A stretch of DNA of 36,848 nt from CALAMD01 sp035301345 (GCA_035301345.1 DATGUM010000017.1:1-36848); one strand, 5' to 3'; shown: positions 1 through 8,736, counted from the first letter of the stretch. The notes: generated by a model not told the origin, from the sequence alone. A program made the numbers and translations.

Positions 1-60
1 TATGAATTTTTATAATACTAAGCGGGTTACACTAGACATGGGATTAAAAATCCCAGCATA

Positions 61-90
61 AAGAAAACCATGTATGCATAGCATACATGG
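61..90 (-). terminator. Intrinsic terminator of the MATE gene
   Basis: A perfect 10-bp stem (68-77 with 81-90, 3-nt loop) is followed on the minus strand by a T-rich run (complement of 61-67). It lies just beyond the stop codon of the minus-strand MATE gene. A smaller dyad at 40-54 lies further out. Confidence 0.8.
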
Positions 91-144
91 CTTCAAATCA
101 AATTTATTTATTTGCCTGTCTACTTGACAGGGGGCAGTTCATTT

Positions 145-1494
145 TTACTGAAATTCCTTTTTTCTTTGGATATAAATAAGGCGGGCGTATAAAGCAATTG
201 CTCCAGCACTTAATCCGATAATGAGTCCGAGCCAATAACCAAAAGGCTCTAGTGACGTATAATTAGCTAATATCCAGCCACTTGGCAGACCGATAAACCA
301 ATAAGAGATTAGCGCGATAACGAGCGTCATATTAACGTCCTTGTAACCACGTAATGCGCCTTGTAGTGGTGCGCCAAACGCGTCAGCAAGTTGGAAGAAT
401 ATAGCATAAATAATGAACTGTCGTGTTAATTCAATGACGTCTGGATCCGTGTTATATAGGGCAGCAACTGGTTTATTAAAGATGAATAATATACCGCCTG
501 CGAATAGTGCAATAAATACACCAGACACAATTCCAATTAAACTATACGTTTTAGCATCAAGAAATCTCTTTGCTCCTACTTCATAACTAACAGTAATTGT
601 AAGTGCCATACCGACACTTAAAGGCAGCATATATAATAAAGTGGCAAAGTTCATTGCCGCTTGATGGGCAGCAATTGTATATGTGCTATAAACACTCATC
701 AGTAAAGTAACTGCTGAAAAGATACTCGTCTCAAAGAAAATGGCAAAACCGATTGGGATACCTATTTTCAATTGTTCGATCCAAGTCGCGATATTTGGTT
801 TTGACCATTGATAAAGTATGGCAAATGTACGGAAAGGATCTACTTTTAAAACAATGCCAACAGTAATGAAAAAAACGAGCCAATATGTGATCGCTGTAGC
901 TATACCTGAACCAATCCCACCGAATGCAGGAAGTCCGATCTTTCCAAAAATAAAAATATAATTAAAAAATATGTTTAATGGTAAAGAAATGAGTATAATA
1001 ATCATAGATGTGCGTGTTTTTCCTAGCGCATCAATAAAAGCTCGTAACGTATTGAAAATGAATAAAGGGACCATTCCGATACTTAATGTGATTAAGTAAA
1101 ACTTTGCGATATGTTTTACTTCTGACTCAAGATCCATCAATGATAATATAGGATTAAGTGAAAATATCCCGATAATGAAAATGATACAAGCGAGAGCGAT
1201 TGATAAATAAATCGCTTGTTTAACTTTTTCAGTAATTTCGCGTTCTTTCTTCGCTCCGAGTAAATGAGCGATAATTGGTGTAACCGCAAGAATAATACCA
1301 TTCACACCTGTAAAAATAGGCACCCACAAACTTGATCCAATGGCGACACCCGCTAAATCTGTTGCACCAGCACGTCCAGACATAACTGTGTCAAAGAAAT
1401 TCATTAAAAACATACTTACTTGTGTAATTAAAATCGGTACTAATAAGTTCGTAAAAAGAGTTAATTTACTTTTTAAATTTTCAGTTTCATGCAT
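145..1494 (-). CDS. MATE family multidrug/Na+ antiporter
   Basis: Encodes a 449-residue polytopic membrane protein of the MATE family (NorM/YojI-like), expected to export cationic drugs or toxic metabolites in exchange for Na+ or H+. The N-terminal half carries family features such as the LVPILITQVSMF helix and the FFDTVMSGRAG segment after it, and about 12 hydrophobic helices cover the length. An in-frame GTG lies three codons upstream (1503), but it sits inside an AAAGGTG Shine-Dalgarno motif, so the ATG at 1494 is the likelier start. The gene is divergent from the murG-like gene with under 70 bp between them, and a strong terminator follows. Substrate cannot be deduced. Confidence 0.92.
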   Translation of the reverse strand: MHETENLKSKLTLFTNLLVPILITQVSMFLMNFFDTVMSGRAGATDLAGVAIGSSLWVPIFTGVNGIILAVTPIIAHLLGAKKEREITEKVKQAIYLSIALACIIFIIGIFSLNPILSLMDLESEVKHIAKFYLITLSIGMVPLFIFNTLRAFIDALGKTRTSMIIILISLPLNIFFNYIFIFGKIGLPAFGGIGSGIATAITYWLVFFITVGIVLKVDPFRTFAILYQWSKPNIATWIEQLKIGIPIGFAIFFETSIFSAVTLLMSVYSTYTIAAHQAAMNFATLLYMLPLSVGMALTITVSYEVGAKRFLDAKTYSLIGIVSGVFIALFAGGILFIFNKPVAALYNTDPDVIELTRQFIIYAIFFQLADAFGAPLQGALRGYKDVNMTLVIALISYWFIGLPSGWILANYTSLEPFGYWLGLIIGLSAGAIALYARLIYIQRKKEFQ

Positions 1495-1496
1495 TG

Positions 1497-1527
1497 TTGT
1501 CACCTTTGTTTAAATGTATTATATAAT
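1497..1527 (+). promoter_or_regulatory. Possible promoter of the murG-like gene
   Basis: TTGTCA (1497-1502) and TATAAT (1522-1527) are separated by 19 bp in the short divergent gap, overlapping the first codons of the MATE gene. The spacer is long, so the call is weak. Confidence 0.35.
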
Positions 1528-1560
1528 TAGTCGTCGTTCATAGAAAAAGGAGAAGAATTA

Positions 1561-2631
1561 ATGAAAGAAAAACGTATATTATTTACCGGTGGTGGGACAG
1601 CAGGACACGTCATCGTTAATTTAGCATTAATCCCAGAATTTAAAGAAAAAGGTTGGCAAGTCGATTATATCGGTTCATACGACGGGATTGAAAATGATTT
1701 AATCCAGTTGTTACCTGGCGTGTCGTATCATGCAATTTCTACAGGGAAGTTAAGAAGATATATGTCAATTGAGAACTTTAAAGATCCATTTAAAGTATTA
1801 AAAGGAATTTTCCAAGCATGGCGAATCATTGGAAAGAAAAAGCCGCAAGTTATATTTTCAAAAGGTGGCTTCGTTTCAGTACCAGTCATCATTGCAGCGA
1901 AGTTGCGAGGAGTCCCGACCGTTATTCACGAATCAGATTATACGCCAGGATTAGCTAACAAGCTAGCAATACCTTTTGCCAAAAATGTTTTGACGACATT
2001 TAAAGAAACAGCAGAACAGTTAAACAAACAAAAAGTTAACTATGTAGGTGCTGTCGTTCGTGATGAGCTGTTTACTGGCGATGTGACAGAAGGTTTATCT
2101 CTTACTCAGTTAACTAATGAAAAGCCGATAATACTTATTATTGGAGGAAGTTCAGGGTCACAGCGTCTTAATCAAATCGTGAGAGATAATCTTGATGAAT
2201 TATTAAAAGATTATCAGATCATACACATTTGTGGAGAAAATAATATTGATCAATCAATGAATAAAACTGGTTATGCACAATTTGGCTATGTAAATGATGA
2301 ATTAAAACATCTGTTTAAAGTAGCTGATTTTGTTATTTCACGTGCAGGATCTAATGCTATTTTTGAATTTTTATCATTAAAGATTCCGATGTTGTTAATT
2401 CCTTTGCCATTATCAGCGAGCAGAGGTGATCAAATAGTTAATGCGAAATCTTTTAAGAAAAATGGCTATGCTCATGTTTTACGTGATGAAGAAATGACAG
2501 TGGATAGTTTTTTAGAAGCTGTAAATGCACTTGTTACTGGAAAAGATGAATTGTTAGAAGCGATGAGTCATTATCAAAGTTCACGTTCGAAAGAAAATGT
2601 TATTCAAACAATTATCGATGTAAGTAAATAA
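1561..2631 (+). CDS. murG: UDP-GlcNAc:undecaprenyl-PP-MurNAc-pentapeptide GlcNAc transferase (MurG type)
   Basis: A 356-residue GT28 glycosyltransferase. MurG adds GlcNAc to lipid I to make lipid II, on the cytoplasmic face of the membrane. The N-terminal GGGTAGH loop (residues 10-16), the FSKGGFVSVP segment, the IHESD.TPGLANK motif and the C-terminal nucleotide-binding stretch (SRAGSNAIFEF, then SRGDQI.NA) are all present. AAGGAG stands at a good distance from the ATG. The gene lies alone, outside any division/cell-wall cluster, and looks closest to the stand-alone MurG of staphylococci or the second MurG of the B. cereus group. Whether it is the only MurG of this organism cannot be told from the window. 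Confidence 0.92.
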   Translation: MKEKRILFTGGGTAGHVIVNLALIPEFKEKGWQVDYIGSYDGIENDLIQLLPGVSYHAISTGKLRRYMSIENFKDPFKVLKGIFQAWRIIGKKKPQVIFSKGGFVSVPVIIAAKLRGVPTVIHESDYTPGLANKLAIPFAKNVLTTFKETAEQLNKQKVNYVGAVVRDELFTGDVTEGLSLTQLTNEKPIILIIGGSSGSQRLNQIVRDNLDELLKDYQIIHICGENNIDQSMNKTGYAQFGYVNDELKHLFKVADFVISRAGSNAIFEFLSLKIPMLLIPLPLSASRGDQIVNAKSFKKNGYAHVLRDEEMTVDSFLEAVNALVTGKDELLEAMSHYQSSRSKENVIQTIIDVSK

Positions 2632-2648
2632 AAAAGGAGCAGGTTAAA

Positions 2649-3482
2649 TTGGTACATATTCCTGAAGTTACATTAAGCAATGGCGTTAAAATACCGCAAG
2701 TTGGATTAGGTGTTTATCAAGTGACAGAAAATGACATTGTATCAACCGTCCAATCAGCACTAGAAAATGGTTACCGTCACATTGATACGGCTAGTTTTTA
2801 TGATAACGAAGTCGGTGTTGGCGAAGCTGTGAAAAATAGTAACCTTAATCGAGAAGAATTATTTATTACGTCAAAAGTGTGGAATGATGAACAAGGATAT
2901 GAAGAAACACTTGCAGCATATGAACGAAGTATCACCCGTCTCGGAACTGATTACTTAGATTTATATTTAATTCATTGGCCGATGGACGGAACGATTGTTG
3001 AAACGTGGAAAGCACTCGAGTATTTATATGAAAATAAAAAAGTGCGTGCAATTGGTGTGAGCAACTTTCTGCCGCATCATTTGGAAGAAATAATGGAAGT
3101 AGCTACTGTTCGCCCGATGATTAATCAAATAGAATTACATCCGAAGCTTATTCAAAAAGAAGCGGTTGACTACTGTGAAGCAAATGATATCGTTATTCAG
3201 TCGTGGTCACCAATAGGGCGAGCAAGATATTTAGATGATCCATTGTTAGTAACGCTTGCTGAAAAATATGATAAATCAGCGGCACAAATTATATTACGCT
3301 GGCACTTAGCTCATAATTACGTTATTATTCCTCGCTCAACGAATCATGTACGTCAGCTCGAAAACTTACAATTATTTGATTTCGAATTAACAAATAAAGA
3401 AATAGCTGAAATAACAGCACTTCATACGTCTGAAGATCGCATCGGCTCACATCCAGATGATATGGCGAAAAAACAATTTTAA
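2649..3482 (+). CDS. Aldo/keto reductase (YvgN/2,5-diketo-gluconate reductase type)
   Basis: A 277-residue NADPH-dependent aldo/keto reductase, a TIM barrel that reduces aldehydes such as methylglyoxal or keto-sugars in the cytoplasm. The catalytic tetrad is intact: D46, Y51, K76 and H109, in the contexts HIDTA, FYDNE, TSKVW and LIHWP. The NADP-binding IPRSTN motif is near the C terminus. Translation starts at TTG, 9 nt after AAAGGAG; no ATG in frame is better placed. It follows murG by 17 bp and is probably co-transcribed with it. A hairpin terminator follows. Confidence 0.92.
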   Translation: MVHIPEVTLSNGVKIPQVGLGVYQVTENDIVSTVQSALENGYRHIDTASFYDNEVGVGEAVKNSNLNREELFITSKVWNDEQGYEETLAAYERSITRLGTDYLDLYLIHWPMDGTIVETWKALEYLYENKKVRAIGVSNFLPHHLEEIMEVATVRPMINQIELHPKLIQKEAVDYCEANDIVIQSWSPIGRARYLDDPLLVTLAEKYDKSAAQIILRWHLAHNYVIIPRSTNHVRQLENLQLFDFELTNKEIAEITALHTSEDRIGSHPDDMAKKQF

Positions 3483-3499
3483 ATAAAATTGTTAATCAA

Positions 3500-3543
3500 A
3501 AAAGGTAATTCCAGTAATAATAAATGTACTGAAATTACCTTTT
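3500..3543. terminator. Bidirectional terminator, aldo/keto reductase and carbonic anhydrase
   Basis: Inverted repeat 3500-3516 / 3527-3543 with one mismatch in 17 bp. A-rich and T-rich ends on both sides let it serve the two convergent genes. Confidence 0.85.
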
Positions 3544-3571
3544 ATATGTTATTAACGATTATTCCTCATAC

Positions 3572-4126
3572 TTATGATTCAGTCACGAGGTCAACTTTAC
3601 CAGTCCCAGGATCAATGACGAGACCATATACTGAAACGTAATCTGGTAAGAGTGGGTGGTTTTTAATAATTTCCACACTCTGAACGATAGAGTCTTCTAC
3701 CGTATCAAATCCGTGAAATTCGTCTTGAAAATCAACCCCTGCATTCGCTAAATTATTTATGACAGATTTAGAAATGCCTTTATCTTCCATCTTATCGAGC
3801 AACTTTGCTGGGTCTACGTGTGACATGCCACAGTCATGATGACCAATGACGAGAACTTTTTCAGCTTTAAGCTCATAAATAGCGACGAGAACGCTTTTCA
3901 TTATACTGTCAAAAGGTTTACGAATAATTGCTCCTGCATTTTTCAACATTTTTACGTCACCATTTTGTATGTTTAACGCTTTTGGTAACAATTCGACAAG
4001 ACGGGACTCCATACAAGTAAATACGACCATTTTCTTGTTTGGTACACTATCTGTTTCATAACGTTCGTAATGTTTGTTTTCTACAAACGCTTGATTATAT
4101 TCGAGCATTTCGTTTATATCTTTCAC
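3572..4126 (-). CDS. Beta-class carbonic anhydrase (YtiB-like)
   Basis: A 184-residue cytoplasmic beta-carbonic anhydrase, interconverting CO2 and bicarbonate. Zinc ligands C38, H96 and C99 are present in CMESR and GHHDCG. The usual Asp of the C-x-D-x-R dyad is Glu here (E40, codon GAG), with R42 retained. The family is short and lacks any transport domain. The start is assigned to GTG at 4126; the nearest purine-rich stretch (AAAAAGG) is rather far upstream, and ATG at 4108 is an alternative. Monocistronic and convergent with the aldo/keto reductase. Confidence 0.88.
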   Translation of the reverse strand: MKDINEMLEYNQAFVENKHYERYETDSVPNKKMVVFTCMESRLVELLPKALNIQNGDVKMLKNAGAIIRKPFDSIMKSVLVAIYELKAEKVLVIGHHDCGMSHVDPAKLLDKMEDKGISKSVINNLANAGVDFQDEFHGFDTVEDSIVQSVEIIKNHPLLPDYVSVYGLVIDPGTGKVDLVTES

Positions 4127-4281
4127 TTTACGTTCACGACCTTTTTAAAATTAATTAGCTTTATATGTAAAATAAAAAACTATGTAACGTATATAATAAT
4201 TCATTCACGAATATTTTGCTAGTTATTGTTAGAATTTTCATATAGTCACGTGAGAAATGTTAAACGGAATGAGATGTGTCG

Positions 4282-4290
4282 TGTTATAAT
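4282..4290 (+). promoter_or_regulatory. Extended -10 promoter of the protease gene
   Basis: TG-T-TATAAT at 4282-4290 is an extended -10 element with no recognisable -35. It ends only 11 nt before the assigned ATG (4302), so the untranslated leader would be about 5 nt. Confidence 0.5.
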
Positions 4291-4301
4291 ATCATTATAT
4301 T

Positions 4302-5183
4302 ATGCGTTTGAAAGGAAAATTTACGATTAATAAAAATGATCATGACATTATCGATGACGATTTGTTTGAAGATATAGATGATGAAGAAATGGAGCGACTC
4401 GTAGAAGAGGCACGTGAAGACGCGTTAGAAAGAGCACGCCAAAAGAAATTAGAAAAAGAACGAAAAACGAAATTTCCGAAGTGGGTATTTTGGTTAATTG
4501 CTTTAGCGATGGTAATCAATGTGATTAGTATATTACCTCCACAAACGATATCGATTCCTGCGCTCGACTTTTTAGTAACTTCCGCGAAACTGTCGACAGA
4601 TAAGGAAATAAAAACGTATAAAGAAGCTGTCGTCGTTGTTGAAACGGGGGATAGTCGGGGAACAGGTTTTTCGATTTCAAGTGACGGGACAATTATAACG
4701 AACGAACACGTCGTAAAAGATAACGATGTCGTAACTGTTGGATTTGCAAAAGATGGATTGTTTTCAGCTGAAGTTGTTGAAACACATCCGTCAGTTGACT
4801 TAGCAGTTTTGCAAGTGGAGGGTGAAGATTTACCCTTTTTACAATTGGCAGATACATTTGAATTAGAAGTTGATGAACAAGTGACTTTTATCGGAAATCC
4901 ACTAAGTTTTCAACGGATTGTTAATAAAGGAACGATTATCGGATACACGACTGTAAAAGATTGGACGGAGTCAGTTGTCATGATAGAAGCACCAATCTAT
5001 CGTGGTAATAGTGGAAGTCCGATTATTAATGATGAAGGAGAAGTAATTGGTGTTGTTTTCGCGACGACGAACAGGAGTGAACATGGGAAAGTTGGTTTAT
5101 TCGTCCCCATCGATTATTTTTATCAGTATAAAAGCGGTTTCAAATCTTCGACAGAGGGAATGAACTTTGTGTATAATAAATAA
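4302..5183 (+). CDS. Membrane-anchored trypsin-like serine protease (HtrA-like, no PDZ)
   Basis: A 293-residue S1C-type protease. Residues 1-60 are highly charged and cytoplasmic, residues 61-80 form one transmembrane helix, and the protease domain (about 105-275) lies outside the cell. The catalytic triad is visible: H136 in TNEHVV, D166 in SVDLAVL and S237 in GNSGSP. Unlike HtrA/DegP, the protein ends soon after the protease domain and has no PDZ domain. The likely role is envelope protein quality control or processing. The ATG has no Shine-Dalgarno site ahead of it, because the -10 box is only 11 nt upstream; an AAAGGA motif at 4311-4316 lies inside the coding sequence. The start is therefore uncertain. 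Confidence 0.88.
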   Translation: MRLKGKFTINKNDHDIIDDDLFEDIDDEEMERLVEEAREDALERARQKKLEKERKTKFPKWVFWLIALAMVINVISILPPQTISIPALDFLVTSAKLSTDKEIKTYKEAVVVVETGDSRGTGFSISSDGTIITNEHVVKDNDVVTVGFAKDGLFSAEVVETHPSVDLAVLQVEGEDLPFLQLADTFELEVDEQVTFIGNPLSFQRIVNKGTIIGYTTVKDWTESVVMIEAPIYRGNSGSPIINDEGEVIGVVFATTNRSEHGKVGLFVPIDYFYQYKSGFKSSTEGMNFVYNK

Positions 5184-5199
5184 AAAACGAGGTGCTCAA

Positions 5200-5934
5200 A
5201 TGAACTTAGCAATTATTACAGGAACTTCTAAAGGCCTAGGAGAAGAACTAGCAAATCAACTATTAGACAAAGGGTATCATGTCTTAGGTATCGCGCGATC
5301 ATCAAGCGAATCACTAGCAGGAAATGATGCATACACGCATTTATCATGTGACATCGGTAACTTAGAAGCATTGGAACAAACAATTGAGCAAGTGAAACAA
5401 TCAATTGAAGAAAAGCAACTAAACTCTGTTTTATTAATTAACAATGCAGGGATTGTGAATCCGATTAATCAGGCGTCTGAAGTTGAAAGTGATGCTTTAG
5501 TAAAAAATGTTCAAGTAAATACGATTGCACCAATGGTAACGACAAACAAATTACTTAATTACTGCTCGAAAAATGATATTAAATTAGTTTGTGGTACTGT
5601 GACGTCAGGGGCTGCTGAACGACCATTCTTCGGTTGGAGCGTTTATTGCTCAGCAAAAGCGAGTGTGAACATGTATACGGAAACAGTCGCTTTAGAACAA
5701 GAAGAATTAGGTAAGCCTCATAAATTTATTGCATTTAGTCCTGGAGTAATGGATACGAATATGCAAGAAGTTATCCGTTCAAGTAGTGAATCAGAATTTA
5801 AAGATATCGCAGACTTTAAAGCGTTAAAATCGGAAAACAGATTAGCTCAAGCGAGTGATGTTGCAACTCAATTACTAAATATACTTTTAGATGATGAATC
5901 AATAAAAAATGGTACTGTTTATTACGCAAAATAA
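5200..5934 (+). CDS. Short-chain dehydrogenase, YueD-type benzil/sepiapterin reductase
   Basis: A 244-residue classical SDR using NAD(P)H. The cofactor loop GTSKGLG (near residue 10), the NNAG motif and the catalytic Y-x-x-x-K (in YCSAKAS) are present. The segment FSPGVMDT..Q.VIRSSS closely matches what I recall of B. subtilis YueD (benzil reductase), so a stereoselective diketone/pteridine-type carbonyl reductase is likely; the natural substrate is unknown. ATG at 5200 is chosen because GAGGTG lies 7 nt upstream; the frame stays open back to 5167, overlapping the protease gene. It lies 16 bp after the protease gene and is probably co-transcribed with it. Confidence 0.88.
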   Translation: MNLAIITGTSKGLGEELANQLLDKGYHVLGIARSSSESLAGNDAYTHLSCDIGNLEALEQTIEQVKQSIEEKQLNSVLLINNAGIVNPINQASEVESDALVKNVQVNTIAPMVTTNKLLNYCSKNDIKLVCGTVTSGAAERPFFGWSVYCSAKASVNMYTETVALEQEELGKPHKFIAFSPGVMDTNMQEVIRSSSESEFKDIADFKALKSENRLAQASDVATQLLNILLDDESIKNGTVYYAK

Positions 5935-5940
5935 AGACCT

Positions 5941-5984
5941 ACCTCTATGGCGAAATGTATTTTCATCGTTATAGAGGTCTTTTT
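5941..5984 (+). terminator. Terminator after the YueD-type reductase
   Basis: ACCTCTAT (5941-5948) pairs with ATAGAGGT (5971-5978), followed by CTTTTT. The flanking AGACCT/AGGTCT can also pair. Confidence 0.75.
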
Positions 5985-6026
5985 ATGAGTAATTGTTTGA
6001 GTTTATGTGAAAAATGGGCGCTTAGC

Positions 6027-6056
6027 TTGTGATTCTTTAAATAGTCATAGTATAAT
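6027..6056 (+). promoter_or_regulatory. Sigma-A promoter of ilvE
   Basis: TTGTGA (6027-6032), 18-bp spacer, TATAAT (6051-6056). The leader of about 60 nt shows no T-box or other large structure. Confidence 0.6.
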
Positions 6057-6125
6057 TAGTAGAGGATTAATTGTTTATTAATAATTACATATTATAAAAT
6101 TAAATAAAGACAAGGGGATAGTCTA

Positions 6126-7190
6126 ATGACAGAGATTAGAGTACAATTACGTGATGATAAGTTAGAAAAGCCTGATGCAGCGTCTTTACAGTTTGGTACG
6201 GAATTTACGGATCATATGTTTGTAGCTGATTATTCAGCAGAAGAAGGTTGGCACGATGCACGCGTCATACCTTATGAGCCGCTAACGTTAGATCCAGCAG
6301 CGATTATTTTCCATTATGGGCAAACTGTTTTTGAAGGATTAAAAGCATATTTATCTGACAGTAACGACGTGCTTTTATTTAGACCGGAAGAGAACATGCG
6401 TAGACTTAATCGATCATGTGAAAGAATGTGTATGCCACAAATCGATGAAGCATTTGCATTAAAAGCGTTGAAACAATTACTTTCAATCGATAAAGATTGG
6501 ATACCAACAGCTGAAGGAACATCTTTATACATTCGTCCGTTTATGATTGCGACAGAGCCATATTTAGGTGTGACAGCATCAAAAACGTATAAATTTATTA
6601 TTATTTTATCGCCAGTCGGTTCATATTACAAAGAAGGTATTAAGCCGGTTAAAATATTAGTTGAAAATGAATTTGTCCGTGCAGTGGCAGGGGGTACCGG
6701 AACAGCTAAAACTGCTGGTAACTATGCAGCTAGTATGAAAGCACAAGAAACAGCCGAAGCTGAAGGGTATTCACAAGTTCTCTGGTTAGATGGCGTAGAG
6801 AAAAAATACGTTGAAGAAGTTGGTAGTATGAACGTATTTTTCAAAATAGGTGATGAAGTTGTTACACCAGAACTTAATGGTAGTATTTTAGAAGGTGTTA
6901 CACGTAAGTCTATTATAGAATTATTAAAGCACTGGGACGTTCCACTCGTAGAGAGAAAACTTTCAATGGCAGAGTTAAAGGAAGCTCACGCAAATGGAGA
7001 GCTGAAAGAAGCATTCGGAACAGGAACAGCAGCAGTTATCTCGCCAATCGGTGAATTGAACTGGAATGGCGATCAGATGATCGTTAATGAAGGAGAGACA
7101 GGAGAGCTTTCAACAAGGTTATACGATACGTTAACGAAGATTCAACTTGGCGAAGAAGAAGATGTCTTTAACTGGGTAACAAAAATATAA
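6126..7190 (+). CDS. ilvE: Branched-chain amino acid aminotransferase
   Basis: A 354-residue PLP-dependent class IV aminotransferase of the longer BCAT2 type. It performs the last step of Leu/Ile/Val synthesis and the first of their breakdown, exchanging the amino group with glutamate. The PLP lysine is K195 in GTAKTAGNY. Other family motifs include HYGQTVFEGLKAY, RPEENMRR, the VLWLDG...EEVGSMN block and GTGTAAVISPI near the C terminus. AAGGGG lies 8 nt before the ATG. The gene has its own promoter and terminator. An AzlCD branched-chain amino acid exporter lies one gene downstream, which links the two functionally. Confidence 0.95.
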   Translation: MTEIRVQLRDDKLEKPDAASLQFGTEFTDHMFVADYSAEEGWHDARVIPYEPLTLDPAAIIFHYGQTVFEGLKAYLSDSNDVLLFRPEENMRRLNRSCERMCMPQIDEAFALKALKQLLSIDKDWIPTAEGTSLYIRPFMIATEPYLGVTASKTYKFIIILSPVGSYYKEGIKPVKILVENEFVRAVAGGTGTAKTAGNYAASMKAQETAEAEGYSQVLWLDGVEKKYVEEVGSMNVFFKIGDEVVTPELNGSILEGVTRKSIIELLKHWDVPLVERKLSMAELKEAHANGELKEAFGTGTAAVISPIGELNWNGDQMIVNEGETGELSTRLYDTLTKIQLGEEEDVFNWVTKI

Positions 7191-7204
7191 CAGTTATAAT
7201 AAAA

Positions 7205-7237
7205 TCGTTAGTAATTTCTATTACTAGCGACTTTTAT
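7205..7237 (+). terminator. Terminator after ilvE
   Basis: 11-bp stem 7205-7215 / 7220-7230 with one G-U pair and a 4-nt loop, followed by CTTTTATT. Confidence 0.75.
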
Positions 7238-7274
7238 TGACTAGCATTCATAGAGACAGGAAAGGGGAAACGAA

Positions 7275-8030
7275 ATGATTACACGAAAAAGTGAACGAGA
7301 AATTGAACAGATGAAGTTAGCGGGAGATTTACTCGTTGCTTGTCATAAAGAAGTAGAGAAAATGATTAAACCAGGTGTAACGACGATGGAAATAGATACG
7401 TTCGTTGAAAAGTATTTAGCAAAACATGGTGCAACACCTGAACAAAAGGGATTTAGTGGTTATCCATATGCAACATGTGCATCGATAAATGATGAAATTT
7501 GTCACGGCTTCCCTCGTGATGAAAAATTAGAGAACGGGGATATCGTTACAATTGATATGGTCGTTAATTTAAATGGTGGACTGGCTGATTCAGCATGGAC
7601 GTATGCTGTTGGAGAAGTCGATGAAGCAGGAAGAAAGCTTATGGACGTAACGAAAAAATCATTGTATTTAGCGATTGAACAGTCACAAGTAGGTAAACGT
7701 ATTGGTGATATCGGTCACGCGATTCAAACGTACGCAGAAGCGGAAGGATTCTCAGTCGTTCGTGACTTTACTGGTCACGGGATAGGACCGACAATTCATG
7801 AACCACCACAAATCCCGCATTATGGATTACCGAATAAAGGGATTCGATTAAAAGAAGGAATGGTTATTACAATTGAGCCAATGATTAATGAAGGCAAGTG
7901 GCAAAGTCAAATGGATAGTAATAATTGGACGGCGCGTACAGTAGATAAAAGTCGCTCAGCGCAATATGAACATACGATAGCGATCACAAAAGAAGGTCCT
8001 GTTATACTGACAAACCATGAAAACGTATAA
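7275..8030 (+). CDS. map: Methionine aminopeptidase type I, second-copy type
   Basis: A 251-residue M24A metallopeptidase that removes the initiator methionine from new proteins. All five metal ligands are present: D94, D105, H168, E201 and E232, plus the active-site H78. Motifs are VTIDMVV, LADSAW, FTGHGIG, ITIEPM and QYEHTI. The sequence resembles the additional Map found in the B. cereus group rather than the essential Map beside the ribosomal protein operon, so I take it as a paralogue; this cannot be proven here. AAAGGGG precedes the ATG. Its last 14 bases overlap azlC, suggesting translational coupling. Confidence 0.93.
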   Translation: MITRKSEREIEQMKLAGDLLVACHKEVEKMIKPGVTTMEIDTFVEKYLAKHGATPEQKGFSGYPYATCASINDEICHGFPRDEKLENGDIVTIDMVVNLNGGLADSAWTYAVGEVDEAGRKLMDVTKKSLYLAIEQSQVGKRIGDIGHAIQTYAEAEGFSVVRDFTGHGIGPTIHEPPQIPHYGLPNKGIRLKEGMVITIEPMINEGKWQSQMDSNNWTARTVDKSRSAQYEHTIAITKEGPVILTNHENV

Positions 8031-8736
8031 TGTACACCAAATAAGGCAAGCTGATGAGGTAAAGCAAGCGCTTCTCATTAGCTTGCCAATCGTTTTAAGT
8101 TATTTACCTGTCGCTATTGCTTACGGTGTACTCGCTAAACAAGCAGGCTTAAATCTTTTAGAGTTAACGTCGATGAGTGCCTTTGTCTACGCTGGAGCAA
8201 GTCAGTTTATGGCTATTAATATGATGATGGTAGGTTCTGGGGTAATTGAAATTGTCATTGCAACACTCGTGCTAAATTTTCGCCATTTTATTATGAACTT
8301 GTCATTAATGAGTCAACTAACTACCGTGTCACAACGAAGTAAAGTTCCCTTATCTCTCGGTATTACTGATGAGACATTTGCTGTAGCGTCTTTACAAATG
8401 GAAAAGAAAAAAGAGAATCATTCCATAACTTTTTTTGCTATTCTCGTTTTGTCAGCTTATTTATCATGGGTGATTGGCTCTTTTGTTGGAGGGCTTCTCG
8501 GACAAGTCATTCCAGATCAGCTTAGTCAAAGTATGGGAATTGCGCTATATGCTATGTTTATCGGATTACTCATACCTTCAGTGAAGCAAGAATTTAAATA
8601 TGGACTAATTGCTCTTTTTGCGATGATTTTAAATCTTGCTTTCGTTCAATTTATTAGTGAAGGATGGTCGATTATTTGCGCAACAATCATTGGAGCGAGT
8701 GCGGGTATCTTTTTATTAAAGGATGATCAATCATGA
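8017..8736 (+). CDS. azlC: Branched-chain amino acid exporter, large subunit AzlC
   Basis: A 239-residue membrane protein of the AzlC family, the large subunit of the AzlCD exporter, which expels branched-chain amino acids and their analogues such as 4-azaleucine. Family features include PIVLSYLPVAIAYGVLA at the first helix, FVYAGASQFMA and LNFRHFIMNLSL. The start overlaps the end of map by 14 nt and has no strong Shine-Dalgarno site, so it probably depends on terminating ribosomes. The stop overlaps the azlD start in an ATGA arrangement. No azlB-type Lrp regulator is nearby. Confidence 0.93.
   Translation: MKTYNVHQIRQADEVKQALLISLPIVLSYLPVAIAYGVLAKQAGLNLLELTSMSAFVYAGASQFMAINMMMVGSGVIEIVIATLVLNFRHFIMNLSLMSQLTTVSQRSKVPLSLGITDETFAVASLQMEKKKENHSITFFAILVLSAYLSWVIGSFVGGLLGQVIPDQLSQSMGIALYAMFIGLLIPSVKQEFKYGLIALFAMILNLAFVQFISEGWSIICATIIGASAGIFLLKDDQS

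Noticed and set aside
40..54. Second small dyad GGGATT/AATCCC next to the MATE terminator
   Set aside because: Six base pairs and three A in the loop; no T run. Probably incidental.
5985..6125. T-box or leucine attenuator ahead of ilvE
   Set aside because: The promoter at 6027-6056 leaves a leader of about 60 nt without T-box sequence, leader peptide or terminator.
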